From NCBI RefSeq assembly GCF_943169845.1, contig NZ_CALPBW010000001.1, positions 124,001 through 188,000 of the forward strand: DNA of 64,000 bases. The letters run 5' to 3'. The DNA is from Peptoniphilus rachelemmaiella. GTDB lineage: Bacteria; Bacillota; Clostridia; Tissierellales; Peptoniphilaceae. The number at the start of each line of letters is the position of its first letter. The first letter of the stretch is position 1. Shown piece after piece: positions 1 through 8,467 of the stretch. Position numbers and translations under genes: made by a program. A model generated the notes under the pieces. The model did not search any database. It saw only the letters and a program-made list of their open reading frames with translations, and was not told the origin of the DNA.

Positions 1-1
1 C

Positions 2-1654
2 GCACCGTCGCCGTCGCCTTCCGGCAATTGGAATTGGAATTTCATCAATGAGCCGTCGAATTTCGGCAAGGGCTATCAGATTAATTCCGATGTCTTGCAG
101 CGTGCGGCGAAGTTTTTCAATGGGACGGACGCCCAGGAAATCCGTCGGGCCATGCGGGGCGGCTGGGGCGGTTCCTGTTACGGCTTTACGGCGACGGCGG
201 GCCTTTATAAGGAAGGCCGCTTGCCGGTGAATAATCTCAACGAGCCCGCGCGCTCGACGATCGGGGATTTGGAAGCGCAAAGTAATTACAAGGCGCAGTC
301 GGTGATTAATCTGCATCAAAACATGCAAAGTACGCGTACGTTTCATAATAACCGCAACAACAACGGCATTGGCTGGCTTTGCCCTCGGATTAAGAGGAAT
401 ACGCAGGATCTTTCGACTTACGCCGCGAATTTAAAGGCCATGGTGGATCAGGCGAAGGCGAAGAACACCACGGTGCAGTTGGCTTATTTCTGGGAAATGG
501 GCGGCCGGAATGTGGGCCATGCCAATGCGATTTACGATTACGTTCAAGAGGGCAATGTGCTGCGCCTGAAGGTGTATGACCCGAATTACATCGGCTTGGA
601 TCAAAAGGAAGTCGTGATCGATTTGGGCACGAACCGCATGGTCGCCAAGTCTGCGACGACGGCTTCCGGCGGGTCCGGGCGGATCATGGTGGCATATTCT
701 TATGCCTTCCCCACGAACACGATTATGAAGGGGGCAAATCCTACGCCGACGAATACTCCCACGCAATTTATTGTCAAGGGTAAGCAAAAGGTTACCGTGA
801 AGAGCGGTTCCGAATCCTGGGTACTGGATCCCAAGAAGGCCGAAGTGGTGCCGGATGAAGATACGTACATCTATACGGTACCGGCGAGGTCGGTGTATAA
901 GGTGTATTCCTTTGCCGGAGGGAATATTGCCATTCGCGGCAAGGACTATTATTTAGCCTTTGAAACGGAGCGGCCTACCGCGTTGGATGCGGGCAAGGGC
1001 ACGTTCCACATGAAGGATCAGACGGGCAAGTATTGGGTGAGCATGGGTGAAGATGCGCCCAATAAGCTGTTTAAGTGGAATGCCGTGGAAGTGGAAGGCA
1101 GCGGCGAGCGGGATCTGTATTTGAATAAGGATCCCTTCGGCTATTCGCTTCGCGGCGAAAACTTAAAGGGCGCCCGCGTCACGGCCCTGGACAAGTTTGT
1201 GGCCAAGGAAAAAACCGTGGACCGGAAGGCCAAGGTCGTGCAAATTCGTCAGGACAACGATCAGTTGAAGTTTAAGTACGACGAGTTCGGCAAGTACGAT
1301 CAAAAGCCCGGCGAAGGCTTCGTGGGAAGCTGGATCGGCCACGATTATTTACGTAGAGTAAGCATTGGAGCGATTCACAATGTAGAAGCCACTTTCCGTA
1401 TTTCGAAAAACCCCGATGGGACGTATTTGGTGCGCAAAACCGGTCGTATCGTCGAAACGGGAGAATATTATGTAGGCGAGTACAGGAATGTACGCCTGAA
1501 TCCCTCCACCGGGGAATTGGAATTTCGGCGAAGCAATTACGTGAGCCTGGAAGGCATCTCCACTAGAGGGGCTGACAAGGGTCCGGAGCTGGAAAACGGA
1601 CGCTTGGTGATTCGTTATTCCGAAAACAAGGTTGCCGAATACACGCGCTATTAA
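2..1654 (+). CDS. Secreted papain-like cysteine-peptidase-fold protein, 5' end outside window
   Basis: The reading frame is open from base 2, so the gene starts before the window; the in-frame TTG at 95 is not a convincing start. A Trp-rich stretch is followed by GGSCYGFT with a candidate nucleophile Cys (codon 176-178). About 114 residues later comes a candidate His in VGHANAIYDY (codon 518-520), then DPNYIG, which could supply the third polar residue. This Cys-His-Asn order is that of papain-like peptidases. The remaining roughly 330 residues look like beta-rich repeats of unknown function. The Pro/Ser-rich start (PSPSPS) suggests a linker after an upstream domain, perhaps SLH as in other proteins here. 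The gene ends at a shared convergent terminator. Peptidase activity is inferred; the exact family is not identified. Confidence 0.6.
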   Translation, partial: APSPSPSGNWNWNFINEPSNFGKGYQINSDVLQRAAKFFNGTDAQEIRRAMRGGWGGSCYGFTATAGLYKEGRLPVNNLNEPARSTIGDLEAQSNYKAQSVINLHQNMQSTRTFHNNRNNNGIGWLCPRIKRNTQDLSTYAANLKAMVDQAKAKNTTVQLAYFWEMGGRNVGHANAIYDYVQEGNVLRLKVYDPNYIGLDQKEVVIDLGTNRMVAKSATTASGGSGRIMVAYSYAFPTNTIMKGANPTPTNTPTQFIVKGKQKVTVKSGSESWVLDPKKAEVVPDEDTYIYTVPARSVYKVYSFAGGNIAIRGKDYYLAFETERPTALDAGKGTFHMKDQTGKYWVSMGEDAPNKLFKWNAVEVEGSGERDLYLNKDPFGYSLRGENLKGARVTALDKFVAKEKTVDRKAKVVQIRQDNDQLKFKYDEFGKYDQKPGEGFVGSWIGHDYLRRVSIGAIHNVEATFRISKNPDGTYLVRKTGRIVETGEYYVGEYRNVRLNPSTGELEFRRSNYVSLEGISTRGADKGPELENGRLVIRYSENKVAEYTRY

Positions 1655-1673
1655 GTCCCTTTGTATGACATGA

Positions 1674-1706
1674 AAAAAGACCACAGAAAAATCTGTGGTC
1701 TTTTTA
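1674..1706. terminator. Bidirectional intrinsic terminator
   Basis: A perfect 12-bp stem (AAAGACCACAGA / TCTGTGGTCTTT) with an AAAA loop is flanked by an A run on the left and a T run on the right. It can therefore terminate both the rightward peptidase-like gene and the leftward binding-protein gene that converge here. Confidence 0.85.
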
Positions 1707-1717
1707 TGTGCCGGCCT

Positions 1718-2809
1718 TTACGATTTCACTTCCACGGTGCTCACGTAGTTTGCCTTATTGCCTTTTTGCCGCATAATGGGCACGTTTCTGGTCTTGTGGC
1801 GTTTGGTGATGCCCAGGGCGCCGTCGAAGGTGTTGAGGCGGCGGAGGTAGCGGGCCATGGCGTCTCGATCGGGGCCGGCTTGGTTCATGGCGTCGGCGAT
1901 AAGGTTGTAGGCGTCGTAGCCGATGGCGGCGTAGCTTGTGGGGGCGCGGTCGTATTCTTTTTCGTAGGCTTTTAAGAAGGCGTCGGAGGCCTGGTTAAAG
2001 GTTTCGTAGCGGGCGTAGTGGGCGGTGAAGTAGGCGTCTTCCACGGCGTCTCGGCCGATTTCTTTAAAGGAGGGGTTTTCCCAGCGGTCGGCGCCCATAA
2101 GGGGGACGCGGATGCCTGCTTTTTTTGCGGCGCGAATGAAGTAGGCGCTTGCGGCAGCGTCTCCCGGGCAGTAGATGCCGTCGACGGGGTATTTTTTCAA
2201 TCGGGCGATTTCTCGTTTGAAGCGGGTTTCGCCGGTGTGGTAGTCGATGGGGTAGGTGCGGACGTAGTCGGGGAGGCTTTCGATGAAGGCGTGTGCCAGG
2301 TCGTTGCCGTAGCCTGTTTCGGCGTCCACCACCACGGCGATGTCTCTGAGGCCCAAGGTGTTTGCGGCAAAGGCGGCCATGGCGCGGGCCTGTTCGTTGT
2401 CGTTCATGGACAGGGGGGTGATGCGGTAGTCTTTGTTCAGATCGGCGGCGGTGGAGCCGGTGACGGTGGGGATTTTCGCCGCTTTGATGACGGGGCGGGC
2501 GTGGTTCATGCTGTCGGTGCCGAAGGTGCCGATGAGGGCCAGGGCGCCTTCATCGGAAAGGACGCTGACGCCGTTGGCGGCTTCCATGGATTGGCTTTTG
2601 GTGTCGTAGAGGGCGAGGTGGATTTTTTTGCCGCCTGCCACGGGGCGCAATCGGTGGGCGAGTTTGACGCCCCGCCAGGTGTCTTGGCCTGTTTCGCCGT
2701 AGAGGCCTTGTTGGGGCTCAAAGACGCCGATGGTGACACCATCAGTTGTTTTTTCTCTTGTGCAGCCCACGAGGAGCAAAAGGACGAGAAGGGTAAGGAG
2801 TCGTTTCAT
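1718..2809 (-). CDS. Branched-chain amino acid-type ABC substrate-binding lipoprotein (orphan)
   Basis: This 363-residue protein has a lipoprotein signal with lipobox LLVG-Cys16, so it should be tethered to the outer face of the membrane. The mature part begins TIGVFEPQQGLYGETGQDTWRG and follows the type I periplasmic-binding-protein fold (LivK / Peripla_BP_6), with recognisable segments such as FGTDSMNHARPV and AAIGYDAYNL. The start overlaps the stop of the upstream ClC gene by four bases (ATGA), so the two are probably translated together. No permease or ATPase genes of a liv-type importer are adjacent, so it may serve a transporter encoded elsewhere or act as a sensor. The ligand cannot be told from the sequence. 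Confidence 0.85.
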   Translation of the reverse strand: MKRLLTLLVLLLLVGCTREKTTDGVTIGVFEPQQGLYGETGQDTWRGVKLAHRLRPVAGGKKIHLALYDTKSQSMEAANGVSVLSDEGALALIGTFGTDSMNHARPVIKAAKIPTVTGSTAADLNKDYRITPLSMNDNEQARAMAAFAANTLGLRDIAVVVDAETGYGNDLAHAFIESLPDYVRTYPIDYHTGETRFKREIARLKKYPVDGIYCPGDAAASAYFIRAAKKAGIRVPLMGADRWENPSFKEIGRDAVEDAYFTAHYARYETFNQASDAFLKAYEKEYDRAPTSYAAIGYDAYNLIADAMNQAGPDRDAMARYLRRLNTFDGALGITKRHKTRNVPIMRQKGNKANYVSTVEVKS

Positions 2810-4323
2810 TCTGCATCTCCGAAAAAGTTCGCCAGGGCTTCCAGATCCCGCTCTTCGCAGAGGACGAGGAGTTCGTCGCCCCCTTCCAGGGTGGTGTCCG
2901 CGTTGGGGGTGAAGGTAATGTCTTCCCGCTGCACGGAGGCGATGACGGGGTGGTGGGGGATGTGGAGGCTTTTCAGGGGAACGTTAATGTAGTTGGCGCC
3001 GCCGGGGACGAGGAAGTATTGCATGGTGTAGTCGTCGTGAAGCTTGCCGATGTCTTTTTGGAACATATTGTCGTAAAGGGATTCGTAGATGGGGCCGCTC
3101 TTTAACAGCTGGGCGATGATGTAGGCGATCATGGCGGTGGTGGTGACGGAGATCATTTGCAGCATGGTGCCGCTCATTTCCGAGACGAGGAGGATGGAGA
3201 GGAGGGGGGCCTGCACCACGGAGGAGAGGATGGCGGCCATGCCCAGGTAGAGGAAGTTGGCGTAGTAGATGTCTGTGCCGATGAGGATGCCGTGGAGGAG
3301 GGCGCCGATGAGGGCGCCCAGGGTGAGTACGGGGAGGAAGATGCCGCCTTGGGCACCGGAGCCGTATCCGGTCCAAACGAGGAGCATGCGGATGGCGAAG
3401 AAGGCGATAAGGGCCTTGCCGGCGACGGTGGTGGTGGCCAAATGCTCGATGAGGTCGTGGCCGCCGCCTAAGAGGATGGGGTTGTAGAGGCCGGCCAAAA
3501 GGGCGAGGACCATGGCGAGAAAGATGACGAGGTAGCGGGGCATGGGGAGTTTTTTCGTGCGGGTGCTTGCAAAGAGCAGGCCTTTGTTGAACACGGCGCC
3601 GAAGATGCCGCCGACGATGCCCACGACCACAGGCGCCCAGATCATGCCGGTGGGGAGCATTTCTTTCATGGGAAAGGAGAAGGCGGGCTCCATGCCCAGA
3701 ATGCGGAAGCTGATCCAGTTGGCCACCACGGAGGCCACGACGCAGGGCACGACGAAGAAGTGGGAGAAGCTTTTGTGGAGCTCTTCCAGGGCGAAGAGGG
3801 CGCCGGCCAAGGGGGCGTTAAAGGCTGCGGCGAGACCTGCGGAGGCCCCGGCGGTGATGAAGTAGCGCCCTTCCATTTCCGATGCGCGGAAAACTTTGGC
3901 GAGGAGCTTCGCCAAGGTGCCCCCTAATTGAATGGAGGGGCCTTCCCGCCCGAGGGTGAGGCCGGAGAAGGCGGCCATGGCGCCGCCGAAGAATTTTGAA
4001 ATAAGGGTAGGCACCGGGGCGATGTCGGCTTTACCTAAAAGCTCGCCGCGAATTTGCGGGATGCCGCTGCCGCCGCTTAAGGGGGACCAATTAAGTAAAA
4101 GGTGCATGGCCACGGCCATGGCGAAAAAGAGCCCGAGCATGAGGGCGATGCGGCCCAGGGTGATGTTGGCATAGAGCAACATTCTCGCGTCGTCGAGCTT
4201 GCCTAAGGTGAATCGGTACAGGACGGAAATCATGCCCGAGGCCAGACCGACGACGAAGCCGCCGAAGACCAAGTGCATGCGCAGGCGATTGTGATCGTAA
4301 TTTGTCGCGTGGTGGGTATCCAT
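2806..4323 (-). CDS. ClC-family chloride/proton antiporter with C-terminal TrkA-C domain
   Basis: This is a polytopic membrane protein of 505 residues. The ClC signatures appear in order: GSGIPQ (about 85-90), GREGP with the gating glutamate E127, and the FNAPLAGALFALEE segment whose second Glu (E181) corresponds to the internal proton glutamate of antiporter-type ClCs. It is therefore more likely a Cl-/H+ exchanger than a channel. The last roughly 85 residues (after GGANYINVPL) form a TrkA-C/RCK_C-like cytosolic ligand domain. The chosen start has AAAGGAG five bases upstream; an upstream in-frame extension of 36 residues exists but lacks a ribosome binding site. A lipoprotein gene overlaps its 3' end. 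Confidence 0.92.
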   Translation of the reverse strand: MDTHHATNYDHNRLRMHLVFGGFVVGLASGMISVLYRFTLGKLDDARMLLYANITLGRIALMLGLFFAMAVAMHLLLNWSPLSGGSGIPQIRGELLGKADIAPVPTLISKFFGGAMAAFSGLTLGREGPSIQLGGTLAKLLAKVFRASEMEGRYFITAGASAGLAAAFNAPLAGALFALEELHKSFSHFFVVPCVVASVVANWISFRILGMEPAFSFPMKEMLPTGMIWAPVVVGIVGGIFGAVFNKGLLFASTRTKKLPMPRYLVIFLAMVLALLAGLYNPILLGGGHDLIEHLATTTVAGKALIAFFAIRMLLVWTGYGSGAQGGIFLPVLTLGALIGALLHGILIGTDIYYANFLYLGMAAILSSVVQAPLLSILLVSEMSGTMLQMISVTTTAMIAYIIAQLLKSGPIYESLYDNMFQKDIGKLHDDYTMQYFLVPGGANYINVPLKSLHIPHHPVIASVQREDITFTPNADTTLEGGDELLVLCEERDLEALANFFGDAE

Positions 4324-4414
4324 GAAAACTCCTTTCCCAACGGACGAAGGATGGCGTACATAAAATGAAAAACGAGACGAAAAACCGTCTATACAATATA
4401 TTTTGAAAAAAAGC

Positions 4415-4443
4415 TTTACAATCGGGGGCAAAGGATGTATTAT
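4415..4443 (+). promoter_or_regulatory. Sigma-A-type promoter for amino-acid ABC importer
   Basis: TTTACA and TATTAT are separated by 17 bases, about 55 bases upstream of the binding-protein start. The site lies in the divergent region between the ClC gene and the importer operon. Confidence 0.65.
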
Positions 4444-4497
4444 AAGTCCATGATAATTTACCGTAGTAAAGCGATAAACAGAGAAAGGAAACCGATC

Positions 4498-5319
4498 ATG
4501 AAGAAAAGACTATTTACCTTGACCGCACTGACCATGCTTTTGCTTGTGGGCTGTTCCGGCGGTGCGAAGCCGGAGAATAAAGCGGCAAACAATGCAAATA
4601 ACGCCAAACAGGAAGCCGCAGGCGAGCTGGACAAGAGCAAGACCTACGTCATGGGCATGGACGACACCTTCGCGCCCATGGGCTTCCGCGACGAAAAGGG
4701 CAACATCGTCGGATTCGACGTAGACCTGGCGCAAAAGGCCGCCGAAGAAATGGGCATCAAAATCGAATGCCAACCCATCGACTGGACGGTGAAGGAATCG
4801 GAACTTGAATCGGGCAATGTGGACTTCCTCTGGAATGGCTTCTCCATTACCCCCGAGCGTCAAAAGAAATTGCTCTTCTCCGATCCTTACATGGACAACC
4901 GCCAAATCATCGTTACCTTAAAGGATTCTCCCGTGAACTCCAAGGCCGACTTGGCCGGCAAGCGCATCACCGTGCAAGGCGAATCTTCCGCACTGGAAGC
5001 CGTCATGAAAGACGAAGCTTTTGTCAAAACCTTGGCCGAACCGCCGGTGGAATACGCCACCAACAACGAATGCTTTAAAGACATCGAAGCGAAACGCTGC
5101 GATGCCATCGTCGTCGACGAAGTGTTGGCGCGCTACTACATGAAGCAAAACGGCGAAGAAAACTACAAGGTCTTAGACGACAACTTCGGCGAAGAACAAT
5201 TTGCCGTGGGCATGCGTAAAGACGATGTGGCTTTACAAGAAGCACTGAACAAGGCGCTGAAGACGCTGAAAGACAACGGCACCTACGACGAAATCTACAG
5301 CAAGTATTTCGCCGACTAA
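4498..5319 (+). CDS. Polar amino-acid ABC transporter substrate-binding lipoprotein
   Basis: This 273-residue protein has lipobox LLVG-Cys19 followed by a low-complexity Asn/Ala/Lys linker. The mature domain is a family 3 solute-binding protein: YVMGMDDTFAPMGFRDEKGNIVGFDVDLAQ, then WNGFSITPERQKKLLFSDPY and the hinge region KRITVQGESSALEAV. These match the GlnH/FliY/HisJ class that binds polar or charged amino acids or cystine. The ATG follows GAGAAAGGAA; an in-frame start at 4435 lies inside the promoter and is rejected. It is the first gene of a three-gene importer operon. Confidence 0.92.
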   Translation: MKKRLFTLTALTMLLLVGCSGGAKPENKAANNANNAKQEAAGELDKSKTYVMGMDDTFAPMGFRDEKGNIVGFDVDLAQKAAEEMGIKIECQPIDWTVKESELESGNVDFLWNGFSITPERQKKLLFSDPYMDNRQIIVTLKDSPVNSKADLAGKRITVQGESSALEAVMKDEAFVKTLAEPPVEYATNNECFKDIEAKRCDAIVVDEVLARYYMKQNGEENYKVLDDNFGEEQFAVGMRKDDVALQEALNKALKTLKDNGTYDEIYSKYFAD

Positions 5320-5339
5320 TGGGATAGCAGGAGGCAGTT

Positions 5340-5984
5340 TTGGAAGTTCTGGAACGTTTAATCCCCCTATTGGGGGAAGGCATGAAAGTGACGGCGTCGG
5401 TATTTGCCGTAACCATCGTATTATCGTCCATCCTTTGTATCCCGGTGGCGTGGGCGCGCTTGTCCCCTAACCCCATTATATCGAAGTTGGCGGCGATTTA
5501 CATTTATATTATGCGGGCGACGCCTTTGCTCCTTCAATTAATGTTCGTGTTTTTCGGGCTGCCCCTTTTGCCTGCGGGCATTACCTTGGGCCGGTTTACC
5601 TCCATTTTTCTGGCCTTTGTCCTCAATTACACCGCCTACTTGGCGGAAATCCTGCGCGGCGGGATTCAATCCATCGATCCCGGGCAGTGGGAAGCGGGCA
5701 AGGTCTTGGGCCTTTCCAAACCCTACACCTTCTTTAAAGTCATCTTGCCCGTGGTCATCCAGCGGAGTTTCCCCGCCTATTCCAACGAAGTCATTACCCT
5801 GGTCAAGGACACCTCCTTGGTCTATATCCTGGGCGTCATGGATATTTTGAAAGCGGCCAAATCCGTTTCCAACACCATGTCATCCATCCTTCCCTACATT
5901 TACGTCGGGGTGGTTTATCTTATCGTCGTCGGTCTGTTGACCTTGCTTTTGAGATACTCAGAGAGGAAGATTGAAGCGTCATGA
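5340..5984 (+). CDS. Polar amino-acid ABC transporter permease
   Basis: This 214-residue membrane protein starts with TTG behind a strong AGGAGG. It contains the MRATPLLLQL segment typical of HisM/GlnP permeases and the EAA loop that contacts the ATPase (EAGKVLGLSKPYTFFKVILP). About five transmembrane segments are predicted. As only one permease gene is present, it probably works as a homodimer. Its stop overlaps the ATPase start (ATGA), indicating translational coupling. Confidence 0.92.
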   Translation: MEVLERLIPLLGEGMKVTASVFAVTIVLSSILCIPVAWARLSPNPIISKLAAIYIYIMRATPLLLQLMFVFFGLPLLPAGITLGRFTSIFLAFVLNYTAYLAEILRGGIQSIDPGQWEAGKVLGLSKPYTFFKVILPVVIQRSFPAYSNEVITLVKDTSLVYILGVMDILKAAKSVSNTMSSILPYIYVGVVYLIVVGLLTLLLRYSERKIEAS

Positions 5985-6631
5985 AAATTACCGTGGACAA
6001 TTTAAAAAAGAGCTTTGGCGACCGCTGCATTTGGAGCAACATCGACCTCACCTTTACCTCCGATGAGATCGTGTCCATTGCGGGCAAAAGCGGCCAGGGC
6101 AAGACCACCTTCCTCCGCTGCCTCAACGGCCTGGAAACCTACGACGCCGGCACCGTCGCCTTCGACGGCAAAGTGATGCCTGTAGGCACCACCGATGCGA
6201 AGAAAATCGGCATGGTCTTTCAAGGCTACTACCTGTTTCCGAAAATGACCGTGTGGGAGAACATCCTCCTGGCTCCCGTCTACCACGGCATCGACCGAAA
6301 AGAAGCGGAAGAAAGGGCCGAGCGGCTCATGAAAGAACTGGAAATCTACGAGGAAAAAGACAAATACCCGAGAAACCTTTCCGGCGGCCAACAACAGCGG
6401 GTGGCCATTGTCAGGGCCTGTATGCTTGAGCCCGACATCCTCTGCTTCGACGAGCCCACCTCCGCCTTGGATGCGGAAACCATCGACAAGCTGGCCCAAA
6501 CCCTGGGGCGGCTAAAAGAAAAAGGCATGGGCATGATCGTCGTGACCCACGATAGGGCCTTCGCCGAGCGAATCTCCGACAGGATATTGCACTTCGAAGA
6601 AGGACAACTGAGAGAAGAGATTGTAGCATAA
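5981..6631 (+). CDS. Polar amino-acid ABC transporter ATPase
   Basis: This 216-residue ATPase carries Walker A GKSGQGKTT (35-43), signature LSGGQQQR, Walker B ILCFDEPTSALD and the switch histidine in VVTHD. It belongs to the GlnQ/HisP/ArtP group and energises import through the preceding permease and lipoprotein. At 216 residues it is slightly shorter than the usual 240, but all catalytic motifs are present. It is the last gene of the operon and is followed by a hairpin terminator. Confidence 0.93.
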   Translation: MKITVDNLKKSFGDRCIWSNIDLTFTSDEIVSIAGKSGQGKTTFLRCLNGLETYDAGTVAFDGKVMPVGTTDAKKIGMVFQGYYLFPKMTVWENILLAPVYHGIDRKEAEERAERLMKELEIYEEKDKYPRNLSGGQQQRVAIVRACMLEPDILCFDEPTSALDAETIDKLAQTLGRLKEKGMGMIVVTHDRAFAERISDRILHFEEGQLREEIVA

Positions 6632-6677
6632 GAGAGGAATGTCTTTTGTTTTTCCTTTGTACACCACCATGTTTCGC

Positions 6678-6720
6678 AAAACCCACGAGAGGGCGGATGA
6701 GCCCCCATCGTGGGTTTTTT
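6678..6720 (+). terminator. Intrinsic terminator of amino-acid importer operon
   Basis: AAAACCCACGA pairs with TCGTGGGTTTT across a GC-rich inner loop and is followed by a T run. Confidence 0.8.
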
Positions 6721-6741
6721 GCGGTGTTTTTTCTTCGCTCA

Positions 6742-6815
6742 TCTTTTATCTTCGCACACCTTTTTTTCTTCGCTTTCATAGCGCTCACTTTTTGTAATTC
6801 GCGATCCTATTTTCT
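6742..6815 (+). repeat. Possible dispersed intergenic repeat, second family, copy 1
   Basis: This AT-rich stretch shares ordered blocks (CGCACACC, GCTTTCA, CACTTTTTG, TCGCGAT) with the intergenic region at 12967-13035. No gene is seen between the terminator and base 6892. The similarity was judged by eye and is weak. Confidence 0.35.
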
Positions 6816-6892
6816 CTTTCACAATTTATATCTTCGTGATTCTTTCCGGGGGAGGGAAAAAGGGCGTTAGTTCAAGTGGTAGCTCCTTTTAA

Positions 6893-6992
6893 ATGCGTAG
6901 TGAACGTAATGAAATCAAGTTACTTTTTTCGCTTTAAAATTGATTCTTACATGGCTCTGAGACCAGGGGAAGGGCCTAGGGCGTTGCGATTG
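6893..6992 (-). repeat. Dispersed intergenic repeat, left arm flanking the IS
   Basis: This arm of about 100 bp is homologous, in inverted orientation, to 8250-8348. Both arms share ATGCGTAG at the outer edge, TTTCGCTTTAAAAT in the middle and a nearly perfect inner block (GGGGAAGGG..CTAGGGCGTTGCGATT). Related copies lie at about 15181-15232 and 58670-58725. It has no coding potential. Confidence 0.7.
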
Positions 6993-7009
6993 GAATGGCA
7001 ACACTTTTT

Positions 7010-7030
7010 TGGACACTTTTCTTAAGGTGT
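7010..7030 (+). repeat. IS3-family terminal inverted repeat, left
   Basis: It begins TGGACACTTTTC and ends CTTAAGGTGT. It matches the reverse complement of 8205-8225 at all but about three positions. Confidence 0.8.
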
Positions 7031-7867
7031 CAACTTTACATGGCCTTTGTCTTCCGCCGCTTTCTTTGCCCGGTAAGCGACCGGCGGCATGTTTTCAAGG
7101 CTTGTGTGCACCCGCTCGTTGTTCCACCACCGCACATAGTCGCTGAGTTTTTCTCTTAATTCGTTCAGGCTTTGAAAGGTGTCTCTCTCTAAAAACTCAG
7201 TTTTGAAACTTTTAAATATGTTTTCTGCTACGGCGTTGTCGTAAGGCATACCCGGGCGACTTAAGGATCTCTTGATGCCGTTCGCCTCTAAAATGGCTCG
7301 AATGGTGTTGTTATCGAATTCTTTGCCTCGATCGGTATGAAAATATTCGACGGCATCGAGGGGGTAGGGGATGGTGCTAAATGCTTCCTGAATAAGGGCA
7401 GCGTCTCTCCGAAGGCCACATGAGTAACCGATGACTTCGCGATTAAAAAGATCAGTAATGGCGCAGACATAGGCCCATCGCTGGTTGATTCGAACATAGG
7501 TCAGGTCGGATACGATGACTTCCAGCGGCCTGCGATGACTAAATTCTCGGTTGAGAACGTTGTGTATTTTCTCTTCGTTTTTCTTTGTCGGGTAGTGCCT
7601 GTATTTTGCTTTGGTGTAGACAGATACTAAGTGAAGCTTCTTCATGATGCCGCGAATTCGTCGCCTGGAGGCGACGATGTTTTCTGCCTCTAACTTGCTT
7701 TTTATCCTGCGCGCGCCATAGACGTTGTGGCTTGCGCGAAAGATGGAACGGACTTTGATCTCCAGTTCGATGGCGTCATCAGAAAGGGGCCTTGGCCGGT
7801 AATAGTAAGCGGAGCGGCTGATGCCTAAGGCTCTGCAAAGCGCTGATACCGGGTATTTGTGCTTCAA
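7022..7867 (-). CDS. IS3-family transposase OrfB (DDE catalytic part)
   Basis: This 281-residue frame holds an HTH_21 region (YGARRIKSKLEAENIVASRRRIRGIMKK) and an rve integrase core. The DDE triad is D in VSDLTYVRI, D in FHTDRGKEF and E in NAVAENIFKS, with exactly 35 residues between the last two, the DD(35)E spacing of the IS3 family. The nominal start is TTG. The frame is open upstream through RYVIDRLKHKYPVSALC, typical of the part joined to OrfA by -1 frameshifting. The likely shift site is the GAAAAAC run at the end of orfA. The core looks intact, so the element may be active. Confidence 0.9.
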   Translation of the reverse strand: MKHKYPVSALCRALGISRSAYYYRPRPLSDDAIELEIKVRSIFRASHNVYGARRIKSKLEAENIVASRRRIRGIMKKLHLVSVYTKAKYRHYPTKKNEEKIHNVLNREFSHRRPLEVIVSDLTYVRINQRWAYVCAITDLFNREVIGYSCGLRRDAALIQEAFSTIPYPLDAVEYFHTDRGKEFDNNTIRAILEANGIKRSLSRPGMPYDNAVAENIFKSFKTEFLERDTFQSLNELREKLSDYVRWWNNERVHTSLENMPPVAYRAKKAAEDKGHVKLTP

Positions 7868-8175
7868 ACGATCGATGACGTATCGTTTTTCTCTGCAAGT
7901 ATCAGCGCGGCCTGCTTTAAAATATCATTCTCCATCTTGAGCCGTTGATTTTCTTTAATTAGGGCGAGTTTTTCTTTATCCGAATCGCTGAACGAATCGG
8001 CTTCTTTAAACGAACCGGTGGTGCGAAACTGGCTAACCCAGCGATCAAAGGCAGAAGGAGTTAATGCGTACTTCTCGATGATCTCTTGCCGACTCATGCC
8101 CTCCTCGTATAGGTCAACCACATGCTGCTTAAATTCATTCGTAAAGTGTCTTCTTTTTCTAGGTACTTTTTGCAT
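7864..8175 (-). CDS. IS3-family transposase OrfA (DNA-binding part)
   Basis: This 103-residue protein begins MQKVPRKRRHFTNEFKQHVVDLYEEG, the helix-turn-helix_8 domain of IS3-family OrfA. A leucine-zipper-like coiled coil follows (LALIKENQRLKMENDILKQAALIL) that would mediate multimerisation. GAGGAT-type ribosome binding bases precede the ATG. Its 3' end overlaps the OrfB frame by four bases. Confidence 0.9.
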   Translation of the reverse strand: MQKVPRKRRHFTNEFKQHVVDLYEEGMSRQEIIEKYALTPSAFDRWVSQFRTTGSFKEADSFSDSDKEKLALIKENQRLKMENDILKQAALILAEKNDTSSIV

Positions 8176-8204
8176 TTGATCCTCCTTGGTGATCTTAAGA
8201 TATC

Positions 8205-8225
8205 ACACCTTAAGGAAACTGTCCT
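8205..8225 (-). repeat. IS3-family terminal inverted repeat, right
   Basis: It is the partner of the left terminal repeat; read on the minus strand it begins AGGACAGTTTCC and ends CTTAAGGTGT. Confidence 0.8.
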
Positions 8226-8249
8226 AATTATTGTAACCTATCCAGGGCG

Positions 8250-8348
8250 AATCGCAACGCCCTAGCCCCTTCCCCGGGTTTCAAAACCTTGCGGGAATGG
8301 TATTTTAAGCGAAATAGAAAACAACACGAAATTTCCTACGCTACGCAT
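8250..8348 (+). repeat. Dispersed intergenic repeat, right arm flanking the IS
   Basis: This is the inverted partner of 6893-6992. On this strand it reads AATCGCAACGCCCTAG, then CCTTCCCCGGGTTTCAAAAC, then TATTTTAAGCGAAATAGAAAA. The stretch around TTTCAAAACC and TTTTAAGCGAAATAGAAAA also resembles 15186-15232. Confidence 0.7.
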
Positions 8349-8423
8349 ATCAATTTTTGGGGCCACGGGGACTTTCCCTGTGAGAAAATCCCGAAAAGAT
8401 CCGTCTTTTTTAACAGAAAAAAG

Positions 8424-8467
8424 GGCAAGAAAAAAGAGGCTTATTCAAAAGCCCCTTTTCTTGCCTT
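8424..8467 (-). terminator. Intrinsic terminator of glsB-like gene
   Basis: A GGGCAAGAAAA / TTTTCTTGCC stem with an inner GGCTT/AAGCC pairing lies immediately downstream of the minus-strand GlsB-like gene. Confidence 0.7.

Larger units (their letters stand above)
7010..8225 (-). mobile_element. IS3-family insertion sequence (about 1.2 kb)
   Basis: The element has two overlapping transposase frames and imperfect terminal inverted repeats of about 21 bp at 7010-7030 and 8205-8225; both end in CTTAAGGTGT at their inner side and differ at only a few positions. The exact ends could be one base inward (7011-8224), because the outermost base is mismatched. No clear target duplication is visible. 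The IS lies in the loop between two inverted arms of a dispersed repeat, so it probably inserted there. Confidence 0.88.

Noticed and set aside
2018..2992. Long plus-strand open frame of 324 codons opposite the binding lipoprotein gene
   Set aside because: It is antisense to a well-supported gene, with low-complexity Gly/Val/Ala content, and crosses into the ClC gene; it is a GC-bias shadow.
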